The notes beneath the pieces are model-generated. The model did not search any database. It worked only from the letters and a program-made list of their open reading frames with translations, and was not told the DNA's origin. Positions 8,593-15,799 of a stretch of DNA of 64,000 nucleotides are shown one piece after another (the stretch's first letter is position 1; every line of letters begins with the position of its first letter). Source of the DNA: Eubacteriales bacterium. Lineage in GTDB: Bacteria; Bacillota; Clostridia; Lachnospirales; Lachnospiraceae. The stretch is taken from assembly GCA_030526265.1 (NCBI GenBank), contig JAUNDE010000007.1:7917-71916 (forward strand), given 5' to 3'. The position numbers and the translations under genes are program-made.

Positions 8593-10112
8593 TTTTCTGC
8601 AATCTCACGAAGCTTTGCTCCATCTTCTACCCATTCATGATAATCAAGACCGGATGCCTCAACAGCCTGTCCCACTTCTACAAGAAATGCCGGAACATTT
8701 TCCTCAAGCATCACTCCTATTGCATCTCCCATTCGCTCAGATCCCTGCTTGTCACATCCACACAGATGAACCTGAAATGCTGCATGTGGTACTTTATCGA
8801 TTACCTTTGTTGTTCCGTTGAATCCAATCTCACCAATCTGGTGTGTGCCACAGGATGATGTACATCCGGAAATGTGAATCTGCGGCAATGCACCATCCTT
8901 AATTCCGGCTTTTCTCACAGCATCTACGGCGGCCTGAAGAAGTCCCTGCGAATCGCGAAGTCCTACCTGACAGATACTTGCTCCGATACACGAAACAGAT
9001 CTCTCAAACAGAGTATTTGCTCCATCTTCTGTAACAGCAAGAACTTTCTTTGCCTCTTCTCCTGTCAGATTGATAATGTATACAGACTCGAAAGGAGCAA
9101 CACGAAGCTCAACATCTTCCATGTCTTTGATGACACCATAAATCTCTCCAAATTTCTCTGGTGCCGGATTTCCACCGATCGGATGATATTCTACTGCATA
9201 CAATCCTTCCTGTTTCTGTTCAATCACACGTTTATCCTGTACAGAAGTTCCATCTCCTTTCTTTGTCACTTCCACAGGTGTGATGTGAAGATCAAGATCT
9301 TTTCCTGAAGCAAGAATTTCCGCAAGTTTTTCCTGATATGCTTTTACATAACCTTCTTCACCAAGTGTTTCCTGCATATAACGGGTTCTTGCTTTTCCTC
9401 GATTCTCATAATTACCGTATGCAATAAATGTGTCTCTCATCGCACAGATATAGTAAAGAATCTTTGAAGGATCTACGGCCTCTGCCACCTTCACTCCAAA
9501 ACGAGGGTTGTTTCCAAGTCCACCTGCACTGTACACATCAAAGGTTCTGTCTTCTCTTGCTACAAAGCCAAGATCACGAAATGTTGCATGCGGAATATTA
9601 TCAGCAGTATTCGAAAAACAAACCTTTAATTTTCTAGGCATGATCTTTTCATTGATAAAGCCAAGCAGATATTCTCCTGCTGCCTCTGCATAAGGGAGCA
9701 CATCAAAAGCTTCCCCTTTCTCTACACCAGATAACGGAGACATCATAATATTTCGTGGATAATCTCCTCCTCCACCCATGATAATAATGTCGTTATCCAA
9801 TGCACCTTCCATAATGTCGTACAACGCTTCTCTTTCCAGATTATGAAGCTGAATTGTCTGACAGGTTGTGAAATGCACTTTATCTATCTGATGCTTCACA
9901 ATACTCTCTGAGATAAATTTCAATCTGTCTTTTGTAAGCCGACCCCCGGCCATACGAAGACGAAGCATACTTCTCTTTCCATCCTTCTGCGCATAACTTC
10001 CAAATCTTCCGGAAAATCCTTTATAGGCAGGTTTTTTCATTTCTCCCGCAAAAAATGCATCTGTCTTTTCTCTAAACTCGGCCAGTTCTGCCTTCCAATT
10101 TTCATTTACCAT
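8577..10112 (-). CDS. Nitrite/sulfite reductase family protein (siroheme, 4Fe-4S)
   Basis: Ferredoxin-type siroheme reductase of about 511 residues. Family layout: N-terminal ferredoxin-like half-domain (GKRSMLRLRMAGGRL), then HFTTCQTIQLHNLE, GGGGDYPRNIMMSP, and the siroheme/4Fe-4S cysteines as C-x5-C (CIGASIC) and C-x3-C (CTSSC) in the last third. It probably reduces sulfite or nitrite by six electrons in the cytoplasm. The true electron acceptor cannot be told, and no asrABC, cysJ or nir partner is next to it. The start is placed at 10112 (MVNENW) because GGGGA lies eight bases upstream; upstream in-frame codons run into the AT-rich leader. Confidence 0.9.
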   Translation of the reverse strand: MVNENWKAELAEFREKTDAFFAGEMKKPAYKGFSGRFGSYAQKDGKRSMLRLRMAGGRLTKDRLKFISESIVKHQIDKVHFTTCQTIQLHNLEREALYDIMEGALDNDIIIMGGGGDYPRNIMMSPLSGVEKGEAFDVLPYAEAAGEYLLGFINEKIMPRKLKVCFSNTADNIPHATFRDLGFVAREDRTFDVYSAGGLGNNPRFGVKVAEAVDPSKILYYICAMRDTFIAYGNYENRGKARTRYMQETLGEEGYVKAYQEKLAEILASGKDLDLHITPVEVTKKGDGTSVQDKRVIEQKQEGLYAVEYHPIGGNPAPEKFGEIYGVIKDMEDVELRVAPFESVYIINLTGEEAKKVLAVTEDGANTLFERSVSCIGASICQVGLRDSQGLLQAAVDAVRKAGIKDGALPQIHISGCTSSCGTHQIGEIGFNGTTKVIDKVPHAAFQVHLCGCDKQGSERMGDAIGVMLEENVPAFLVEVGQAVEASGLDYHEWVEDGAKLREIAEKWIVK

Positions 10113-10233
10113 GTTCGTATTCCCCATTTCTTTCAAATGCATATGAAAATATTTCTTCATATTGTTATTTATTATATCACGTTTACGATCATCTTTGCAT
10201 CCTATTTTACAATGATATATATTTCCTATAGAG

Positions 10234-10272
10234 CAAAAAAACAGGCTATCGAATCTCCTCACTTCGATAGCC
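10234..10272 (-). terminator. Intrinsic terminator of the small transcription unit
   Basis: On the minus strand GGCTATCGAA pairs perfectly with TTCGATAGCC around a 9-base loop, followed by TG and seven T. It ends about 120 bases before the siroheme reductase start, so that gene either needs readthrough or has its own promoter. Confidence 0.9.
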
Positions 10273-10275
10273 CGC

Positions 10276-10299
10276 TTAATGAATTTCTTTCAATACCAT
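10276..10299 (-). CDS. Seven-codon micro-ORF with ideal ribosome site
   Basis: ATG at 10299 preceded by AAAGGAGG (10315-10308) at an ideal eight-base spacing. It encodes M-V-L-K-E-I-H and stops with TAA, three bases before the terminator stem begins. The strong initiation signal is far better than chance for so short an ORF. It may be a leader or regulatory peptide, or the fused 5' and 3' ends of a deleted gene. Nothing in the peptide identifies a function. Confidence 0.4.
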   Translation of the reverse strand: MVLKEIH

Positions 10300-10375
10300 T
10301 TACGTGTCCTCCTTTATTCAATTATCTTATCTATATTAAATCCTTTCAGGAATTTCAAAACCGAAACCTTCTTTA

Positions 10376-10528
10376 TCATTTCATCGGCCCATACCCCTTA
10401 TTTCTTATATTATGATAATAAAATAACTATTTCATCGGTCCATACCTCGTATTTCTTAAATTATGATTGGCGAATCATTATTTCATTGGTCCGTACCTGC
10501 CATTTCTCAGATTTTAAATAATGTACTT
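10376..10528 (-). repeat. Three 51-bp tandem repeats with conserved codon frame
   Basis: Units at 10528-10478, 10477-10427 and 10426-10376 (minus-strand order), exactly 51 bp each. In one minus-strand frame each ends L/I-R-N-x-R/G-Y-G-P-M-K followed by a stop. The stops are TAA, TAG and TGA respectively. Within Y-G-P-M-K all differences are at third positions (TAC/TAT, GGA/GGG, CCA/CCG). The units also share a small potential RNA hairpin, GGT-AYGG-RCC, kept by a wobble in the third unit. No in-frame ATG, GTG or TTG starts the repeats ahead of the conserved part. Confidence 0.8.
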
Positions 10529-10552
10529 ATTTCCAGGTGGTTTTTCATCCAT
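10514..10552 (-). CDS. Twelve-codon micro-ORF at the 5' end of the small transcript
   Basis: ATG at 10552 lies about 17 bases from the -10 box, so the message would be nearly leaderless. It encodes M-D-E-K-P-P-G-N-K-Y-I-I, stop. It has no clear Shine-Dalgarno sequence. It is in the same frame as the Y-G-P-M-K units that follow, separated from the first by its stop codon. Coding status is uncertain. Confidence 0.3.
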   Translation of the reverse strand: MDEKPPGNKYII

Positions 10553-10568
10553 CTCTTTTGTTGGTTTT

Positions 10569-10597
10569 ATATTACCACCGCTTTCTTTAATTGTCAA
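10569..10597 (-). promoter_or_regulatory. Sigma-A promoter of the small transcription unit
   Basis: Minus strand: consensus TTGACA (10597-10592), exactly 17 bases, then TAATAT (10574-10569). It is one of the closest matches to consensus in the window and drives transcription toward the tandem repeats. It is not followed by any normal-sized ORF before the terminator at 10234. Confidence 0.8.
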
Positions 10598-10767
10598 TAC
10601 AATTTTGTATTTTTATTTGTATTTTCTGTGATTTTTCAAACACTCATAAATATAATCAAACTTTTATCATTTTATATAAAATTTATATAAATAAATCATG
10701 TTCAAAACAGACAAACTGTGGTAGAATAACAAAAAGTTTTTTTAACAATGTGAAGGGAGGATATGAT

Positions 10768-11511
10768 ATGTTAAAAGGAAAAGTTGCTGTTATTACAGGC
10801 GGCACAAGAGGAATTGGATTTACGACCGTGAAAAAGTTTTTGGAAAACGGTGCAACTGTTGTATTGTTCGGTTCCAGAGAGGAAACGGTAAACAAAGCAC
10901 TGGAAAAGTTACATTCAGAAAATGCTGACTGGAAAGTAGAGGGAGCTTACCCAAACTTAAAGGATGCAAAAGCTGTTGAAGATACCATCCAGGGCATCAA
11001 AGATAAATACGGGAAAATCGATATTCTTGTAAATAATGCAGGTGTTGCTGACAGCACACCAATCTCTGACTACACCGCAGAACATTTTGAAAAGATTATG
11101 TCTCTGAATGTCTCTGCACTCATCAATACGATCATGCCTACTGTTAAGATCATGAAGGAGCAGGGCGGCGGATGCATCCTGAACACAAGCTCCATGGTAA
11201 GTATCAGCGGACAGCCGGGCGGAGTTGCATACCCGACAAGCAAAGCCGCAGTTAACGGTCTTACATGGTCTCTTGCAAGAGAACTCGGTCCAAGTGGCAT
11301 CCGTGTGAATGCAGTTGCACCTGGTATCACCAAGACAGATATGGTTGCAGCATTGCCTGAGCAGATGATTCAGCCGCTGATCAACTCAATTCCGATCCGT
11401 CGAATCGGAGAACCTGAGGACATCGCCAATGCCTTCCTCTTCCTTGCAAGCGATATGGCTTCTTATGTCACAGGTGAGATTCTCTCTGTAGACGGTGCCA
11501 TGAGAACGTAA
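10768..11511 (+). CDS. SDR family NAD(P)-dependent oxidoreductase (FabG/hydroxysteroid dehydrogenase-like)
   Basis: Classical short-chain dehydrogenase of 247 residues. The cofactor loop TGGTRGIG lies at residues 10-17, NNAG near 90, and a catalytic Ser (NTSSMVS) with Y-P-T-S-K near 155. The C-terminus SVDGAMRT is typical. Substrate candidates are 3-oxoacyl-ACP or a steroid/bile-acid hydroxyl. The TGGTRGIGF and SVDGA signatures resemble gut hydroxysteroid dehydrogenases such as BaiA, but sequence alone does not settle it. The ATG at 10768 is chosen for GAAGGGAGG seven bases upstream; longer in-frame starts run through the AT-rich leader. It is a single gene, divergent from the small transcription unit. 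Confidence 0.9.
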   Translation: MLKGKVAVITGGTRGIGFTTVKKFLENGATVVLFGSREETVNKALEKLHSENADWKVEGAYPNLKDAKAVEDTIQGIKDKYGKIDILVNNAGVADSTPISDYTAEHFEKIMSLNVSALINTIMPTVKIMKEQGGGCILNTSSMVSISGQPGGVAYPTSKAAVNGLTWSLARELGPSGIRVNAVAPGITKTDMVAALPEQMIQPLINSIPIRRIGEPEDIANAFLFLASDMASYVTGEILSVDGAMRT

Positions 11512-11547
11512 CAGACGACATTATTACAAAATACAATACAAAAATCC

Positions 11548-11618
11548 AAAGGGATTCGCATCGTGATATGCCCCTGTCAAGCAGACAGAAGAGGCATATC
11601 ATCGATTGAATCCCCTTT
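11548..11618. terminator. Long bidirectional hairpin between SDR and phosphoesterase genes
   Basis: Imperfect 71-base inverted repeat: AAAGGGATTC at 11548-11557 pairs with GAATCCCCTTT at 11608-11618, then inner TCG/CGA, GATATGCC/GGCATATC and CTGTC/GACAG. It fills the gap between convergent genes and could end transcription from both sides. Its sequence is unrelated to the A/B/C repeat family. Confidence 0.75.
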
Positions 11619-11628
11619 CTTTATCAAC

Positions 11629-12222
11629 TCAATAATCAAACTTATAGTATTCATATGCATTGATCACTATTGTCTCTTCGTACTTCGAAACAGCCTTCAC
11701 ATTCATTCCATAATTCTTATGCACATGTCCATGAATCATATATTTGGGCTTATACTTCTCAATCAGATCTACAAAGCATTTAAAACCTCTGTGTGCCGTC
11801 GTATCCATATCCCCATGTCCATATGCCGGAGCATGCGTAACAAGCACATCGAACCCTTTGTGTTTCGTGATCTGGAGCCAAAGCTTCGCTATCCTCATCT
11901 TCATCTCATGTTCTGTATACATAAAAACGCCGTTCGGGCGATATCTGTAAGAACCTCCCAGACCAAGAAACCGAACACCCTTATATTCAAAAACCTTACC
12001 ATCGATACAAATGCATCCTTCCGGTGGATTCTTTTCGTAACTGTCATCGTGGTTTCCCGGAACATAAAGAAGCGGACAATGTGCCATTGTGACAAGAAAT
12101 TCCAAATATGATTTATGCAGATCCCCGCATGCGATGATCAGATCGAATTCGTCCAGCATACCCGGTTTGTAATAAGTGTAATAACATCTGGCCTCTTCAT
12201 CTGCGATTGCAAGTATTTTCAT
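11629..12222 (-). CDS. Metallophosphoesterase family protein
   Basis: Calcineurin-like phosphoesterase, 197 residues, with two-metal-site residues in IACGDLHKS, VPGNHDD, VTHAPAYGHGD and HGHVH. The substrate is unknown. The size suits a small YfcE-like or nucleotide-directed phosphodiesterase. It starts six bases after the stop of the ParB-like/BMP gene, so the two are almost certainly one operon and may share a pathway. Confidence 0.9.
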   Translation of the reverse strand: MKILAIADEEARCYYTYYKPGMLDEFDLIIACGDLHKSYLEFLVTMAHCPLLYVPGNHDDSYEKNPPEGCICIDGKVFEYKGVRFLGLGGSYRYRPNGVFMYTEHEMKMRIAKLWLQITKHKGFDVLVTHAPAYGHGDMDTTAHRGFKCFVDLIEKYKPKYMIHGHVHKNYGMNVKAVSKYEETIVINAYEYYKFDY

Positions 12223-12228
12223 CCTTTG

Positions 12229-14148
12229 TCACTCCCCCAAATCCTTCCTGTAACGTTCAATCCCGATCTCATCCACCACTTCCTGCACCTGTTTTGAAAG
12301 TTCACTATATTTCGGAATTGTTCCAATAATATTATCTTCCAGCCAATCCATCGTAAGAATTTCCTCCAGACTGATCGTCTGATCCTGTGTCTCCCATGCG
12401 ATTCTTCCATCTGCTGTCTGTGATGGATTATAGAATGGCTGACAGATTCCGGTCTTTACCGCTTTGCAAAGTGTTTCTCCCATATAGCGAATCCCCTTTG
12501 GAAGTCGTCCCGAGAATACCATATCGGCTGCACCTGAGGACATTCCCCAGTAATAGCTGAGTGACTTTCTCGTCTTTTCCTGCTCTGCCTGATAAGTTCC
12601 ATTCAAAATACTTTGAATGATCTTCTCGTAATATACACCCCAGTTCCATACCGGAAGCACAAGATTATCCAGACCATCTTCTGTTACCCGTCCAAGTCCG
12701 GACATGAAACGCTCAGAATCATCCAGCTGTACAAAGTCGCGGAATGAGATCAGTTCGATTCCCTGTTCATTCATTTCACGGATAATGTCTGCTGTCGCTT
12801 CATCTGAAGACCATCTAAGCTGTATCTTCGCGCGAGGATTCACAAGCTGGACGCCCCTTGCGAATGCGTTGATCTCCGCAATGCTTCCATATATTGGATA
12901 TTTGCAGATATAGCCAATCTTTTCGTTATCGCACAAGGCTCCGGCAACAGCTCCGGCAATAAACTTTGCTTCATACATACGGATATAATAGGATCTCACA
13001 TAACGATGCGGTCTGTTCAGTGCACAACTCATGACTATCACAGATGGATTCTCGATCGCAATACGAAGACACCCATTCAGCATTTCCGCCGACGTAGAAA
13101 AAATAACCGTCACTCCCTCATCGATTGCTTTCTTCATCACATCATATGCTTCCGATGCCTGCACATCATAGTATTCTCTTATTTCAACTTTTCCTTCAAA
13201 CAACTTTTTCACATAATTGATACCGGCTTCATGGCTGTATACCCATCCCGAAGTCTCCGCTGTCTTATTATGCAGGAAAGCAATTTTCACTTTTCTGGTC
13301 CTTGTGATCTTTGGAAGAATACTTTTTCTTTTTTCTTCCGCTGGATCGAGTTTGATATCAAAAGGTTTTTCTTCCTGCTGAAGCGCAATCTCCTCCCACA
13401 CATTTGTGACAGCACGTTCAATCTGTCTGCCTGTCATATTGTGTAACGCTTCATATCCATATATTTTGATAAATGCAAGCATTGCATCTCCAACAGTAGA
13501 GCGAAGCTTCTCTCCACCACATTTGTAGTATGCATTCTCAAAATAATAATATGTTGTTCTGAATTTCCGATTATCGTCTTCTGACCATGATTCATTCGGT
13601 CTCTTTCCGATCATTTTCTGCAGCTCTTCATAACTTCCAGACTTTGAAAATTCAATAAAATTCACTTTTGAATATTTATTAAACTCGACGAATTCATAAT
13701 AGATCTCGACAGCTTTATCGCCATTCCTTTCCGGCATGATACGGATCACTCTGGCCGGGATAGCGACGGCATCAAAGAACTTCAATACACTGACTCTTTT
13801 ATTCCCTTCTGCTACATAAAACCGGTTCATGTATTCGTATACTTTGATCGGATCGCGAATTCCTTCGTTCAGCTGTGCCTTACAAAGCTTCTCCCATTTT
13901 ATCGAAAATTCAGTCTTTTCTTCTGCGATCGGCATATAATTTTTTGCAAACATCTTCGTGCGGCCGGCACTCTTTGTTCCAACAATATACTTGATTGGAA
14001 TCTGCACGATCCCGATATCTTTTCCAGTCTCGCTCTTCTCTACCGGAATCATATCATCCAAAGCAGGAAGGTACGGATACTCTCCTTTTGTCAGACACTG
14101 CTGATAATTTTTCTTTCCTGCCTTTAACGCCTTGCTATAATTTTCCAT
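12229..14148 (-). CDS. Cytoplasmic ParB-like / BMP (PnrA-type) ligand-binding fusion protein
   Basis: A 639-residue two-part protein. The N-terminal half contains a ParB/Srx-like module (GIRDPIKVYEYMNRFYVAEG, then NKRVSVLKFF, about residues 95-150). The C-terminal half (from about residue 280, RKVKIAFLHNKTAETSGW) matches the BMP/PnrA substrate-binding fold normally found on secreted nucleoside-binding lipoproteins (AKFIAGAVAGAL, EKIGYICKYPIYGS). There is no signal peptide or lipobox, so the ligand is sensed inside the cell. The start at 14148 gives MENYSKALK; upstream in-frame codons run through the terminator hairpin. It is co-transcribed with the phosphoesterase. A nucleoside-responsive role is inference only. 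Confidence 0.8.
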   Translation of the reverse strand: MENYSKALKAGKKNYQQCLTKGEYPYLPALDDMIPVEKSETGKDIGIVQIPIKYIVGTKSAGRTKMFAKNYMPIAEEKTEFSIKWEKLCKAQLNEGIRDPIKVYEYMNRFYVAEGNKRVSVLKFFDAVAIPARVIRIMPERNGDKAVEIYYEFVEFNKYSKVNFIEFSKSGSYEELQKMIGKRPNESWSEDDNRKFRTTYYYFENAYYKCGGEKLRSTVGDAMLAFIKIYGYEALHNMTGRQIERAVTNVWEEIALQQEEKPFDIKLDPAEEKRKSILPKITRTRKVKIAFLHNKTAETSGWVYSHEAGINYVKKLFEGKVEIREYYDVQASEAYDVMKKAIDEGVTVIFSTSAEMLNGCLRIAIENPSVIVMSCALNRPHRYVRSYYIRMYEAKFIAGAVAGALCDNEKIGYICKYPIYGSIAEINAFARGVQLVNPRAKIQLRWSSDEATADIIREMNEQGIELISFRDFVQLDDSERFMSGLGRVTEDGLDNLVLPVWNWGVYYEKIIQSILNGTYQAEQEKTRKSLSYYWGMSSGAADMVFSGRLPKGIRYMGETLCKAVKTGICQPFYNPSQTADGRIAWETQDQTISLEEILTMDWLEDNIIGTIPKYSELSKQVQEVVDEIGIERYRKDLGE

Positions 14149-14177
14149 ACCGTATATACGTCCCTTTCTTTTTGGGG

Positions 14178-14206
14178 TAAAAAGATTGCGCTTCACGCGC
14201 AATCTT
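14178..14206 (-). terminator. Intrinsic terminator upstream of the ParB-like/BMP gene
   Basis: Minus strand: AAGATTGCGC, 5-base loop, GCGCAATCTT (perfect 10-base stem, 14206-14182), followed by three more T. It is the last of three hairpins stacked between the ABC ATPase stop and the BMP gene. Confidence 0.75.
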
Positions 14207-14271
14207 CGCGCGCGAGCGGGCTGCAATGCAGCTTATTCCATTCCGCGAGCTGCGCATCGTCACACGTAGTG

Positions 14272-14321
14272 TATTTTATGTAACAGGGAGATTCCAGCGG
14301 AATTTCCTGTTACATAAAATA
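14272..14321. repeat. 50-base inverted repeat in the intergenic region
   Basis: TATTTTATGTAACAGG (14272-14287) and CCTGTTACATAAAATA (14306-14321) are perfect complements. Inner ATTCC/GGAAT pairing gives a stem of over 20 bp around AGC. It directly abuts the terminator at 14321-14352. Function is unknown: it may be a second terminator, an RNA end protector or a small mobile remnant. Confidence 0.8.
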
Positions 14322-14352
14322 ATACCCTACTCCTGATTCAGAGTAGGGTATT
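14321..14352 (-). terminator. Intrinsic terminator after the sugar ABC ATPase gene
   Basis: Perfect 12-base stem AATACCCTACTC / GAGTAGGGTATT with an 8-base loop, followed on the minus strand by ATTTTATG. It begins 32 bases after the stop codon at 14384. Confidence 0.85.
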
Positions 14353-14383
14353 GTACATAACTGTCTAAATACTTCACACGAAA

Positions 14384-15538
14384 TTAGAAGTTATAATCTT
14401 TACATTTTGGTGAATGAGCTGCAACAGACTCTGCATCGTACCAAATAAGGTTATTACCTGTTTCTTTGTCAAACATCTGAATCAGTTTTGGCTGTGTAGT
14501 GAAATTGATCTTTGAACCAGCTGATACATCTGTCTCCAAACCAACAGTCTGAAGTACCATAACTACATCGTCTCCTTCACAGTTAACGTGAAGGTTCACT
14601 TCTGATCCAAGCATTTCACATACATCTACAGTAGCTGTAAGTTCGCCTTCGCCAACTGAAATGTACTGAGGACGGATACCTGCGATGATATCACATGGTT
14701 TCTGACCATTCTGTTTCAGTGCTTTCTGCTGGAATTCGTCAAGTTTGAACTGAACTCCTTTAATATTTGCATAGTAAACATCATCGATCAGCTCGAGCTT
14801 ACTATTGTCAAAGAAATTCATAACAGGCATTCCGATAAATCCTGCCACAAAAAGGTTCACCGGCTTGTCAAAAAGATCAACAGGTGTACCGATCTGATTT
14901 ACATATCCGTCTTTCATAATAACAATACGGTCACCCAGTGTCATAGCTTCTGTCTGGTCATGCGTTACATACATGAACGTTGTGTTGATACGCTGGCGGA
15001 GTTTGATGATCTCTGCACGCATCTGGTTACGAAGCTTGGCATCCAGATTTGAAAGAGGTTCATCCATAAGGAATACCTTTGGATCACGAACCATAGCACG
15101 TCCAATTGCTACACGCTGACGCTGTCCACCTGAAAGAGCTTTTGGTTTACGATCAAGATACTGAGTAATGTCAAGAATCTCCGCAACTTCGCGAACCTTC
15201 TTGTCGATCTCATCCTTTGGAGTTTTCTTTAACTTCAATGCAAATGCCATATTGTCATAAACAGACATATGCGGATACAATGCATAGTTCTGGAATACCA
15301 TCGCGATATCACGATCCTTTGGTGCAACATCGTTCATAAGCTTTCCATCAATGTAAAGCTCTCCACCAGAGATCTCTTCAAGACCTGCAACCATACGCAA
15401 TGATGTAGATTTACCACATCCGGATGGTCCAACAAGAACGATAAATTCTTTGTCTTTGATCTCAAGGTTGAAATCATGTACTGCTGTTACCTTGTTGTCA
15501 TAAACTTTCTTCATGTCTTTAATGATTACTTCTGACAT
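14384..15538 (-). CDS. ugpC: Carbohydrate ABC transporter ATP-binding protein (UgpC/MsmX type)
   Basis: Nucleotide-binding subunit of CUT1 sugar importers, 384 residues. Walker A GPSGCGKSTSLRM lies near residue 37, the Q-loop MVFQNYALYPHMSVYDN near 80, signature LSGGQRQRVAIGRAM near 135, Walker B VFLMDEPLSNLDAKLR, and the switch His in YVTHDQTEA. The C-terminal part is the regulatory OB/TOBE domain. It stands alone, with no permease or binding protein beside it. This is typical of the shared multi-importer ATPase MsmX, and the permeases at 43483-45205 lack their own ATPase. It has a long leader and its own terminator. Confidence 0.95.
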   Translation of the reverse strand: MSEVIIKDMKKVYDNKVTAVHDFNLEIKDKEFIVLVGPSGCGKSTSLRMVAGLEEISGGELYIDGKLMNDVAPKDRDIAMVFQNYALYPHMSVYDNMAFALKLKKTPKDEIDKKVREVAEILDITQYLDRKPKALSGGQRQRVAIGRAMVRDPKVFLMDEPLSNLDAKLRNQMRAEIIKLRQRINTTFMYVTHDQTEAMTLGDRIVIMKDGYVNQIGTPVDLFDKPVNLFVAGFIGMPVMNFFDNSKLELIDDVYYANIKGVQFKLDEFQQKALKQNGQKPCDIIAGIRPQYISVGEGELTATVDVCEMLGSEVNLHVNCEGDDVVMVLQTVGLETDVSAGSKINFTTQPKLIQMFDKETGNNLIWYDAESVAAHSPKCKDYNF

Positions 15539-15738
15539 ACTTTCTAGACCCTAACACCCCAACCTCCGTTAACGAGTGCCTCACGAATGCCCGGTAAAAG
15601 AGCAAACGCATTACGACAGGTCTCCACACTGCCGCACCGCGAGTCCTGCGGAATCCTCCTTTTTTCGCATGTACAATGCCCATTTCGTGGAGTGAAACAT
15701 TGCCATGGTATTATATATTATGCAAGATAATAGTAACA
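15539..15738 (-). promoter_or_regulatory. Promoter and long structured leader of the sugar ABC ATPase gene
   Basis: A TATAAT -10 box (15715-15710) with a weak -35 (GTTACT or TGTTAC at 15738-15732) puts the transcript start about 165 bases before the gene. The leader is richer in GC than its surroundings. It contains a CAATG/CATTG hairpin with inner TTC/GAA and a CCGCA/TGCGG hairpin. An isolated AAAAAAGGAGG (about 15666-15656) is not followed by any ORF at normal spacing. The ribosome site next to the actual ATG is poor. No known riboswitch is recognised. Confidence 0.45.
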
Positions 15739-15799
15739 TCGAAACAGGTTAATGTAAACAAAAAACCATACCAAAAATATCAAATTTCAGACATTTTTA

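Larger units (their letters stand above)
10234..10562 (-). other. Small independent transcription unit of unknown function
   Basis: A segment with a near-perfect promoter at one end (10597-10569) and an intrinsic terminator at the other (10272-10234), giving a predicted transcript of about 325 nt. Inside lie a 12-codon ORF right at the 5' end, three 51-bp tandem repeats, and a strongly led 7-codon ORF whose stop is three bases from the terminator stem. No known RNA family is recognised. It separates the siroheme reductase (same strand) from the divergent SDR gene. It could be a small RNA, a tiny-peptide operon, or the remnant of a larger gene. Confidence 0.6.

Noticed and set aside
7954..8640. 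228-codon plus-strand ORF opposite the SIS gene
   Set aside because: The SIS motifs on the other strand are clear; the plus-strand product has no family features.
10279..10521. 80-codon plus-strand ORF with 17-residue repeats across the 51-bp units
   Set aside because: Its repeats simply reflect the DNA repeats. The changes are mostly non-synonymous in this frame, it has no ribosome site, and it runs opposite to the promoter, micro-ORFs and terminator.
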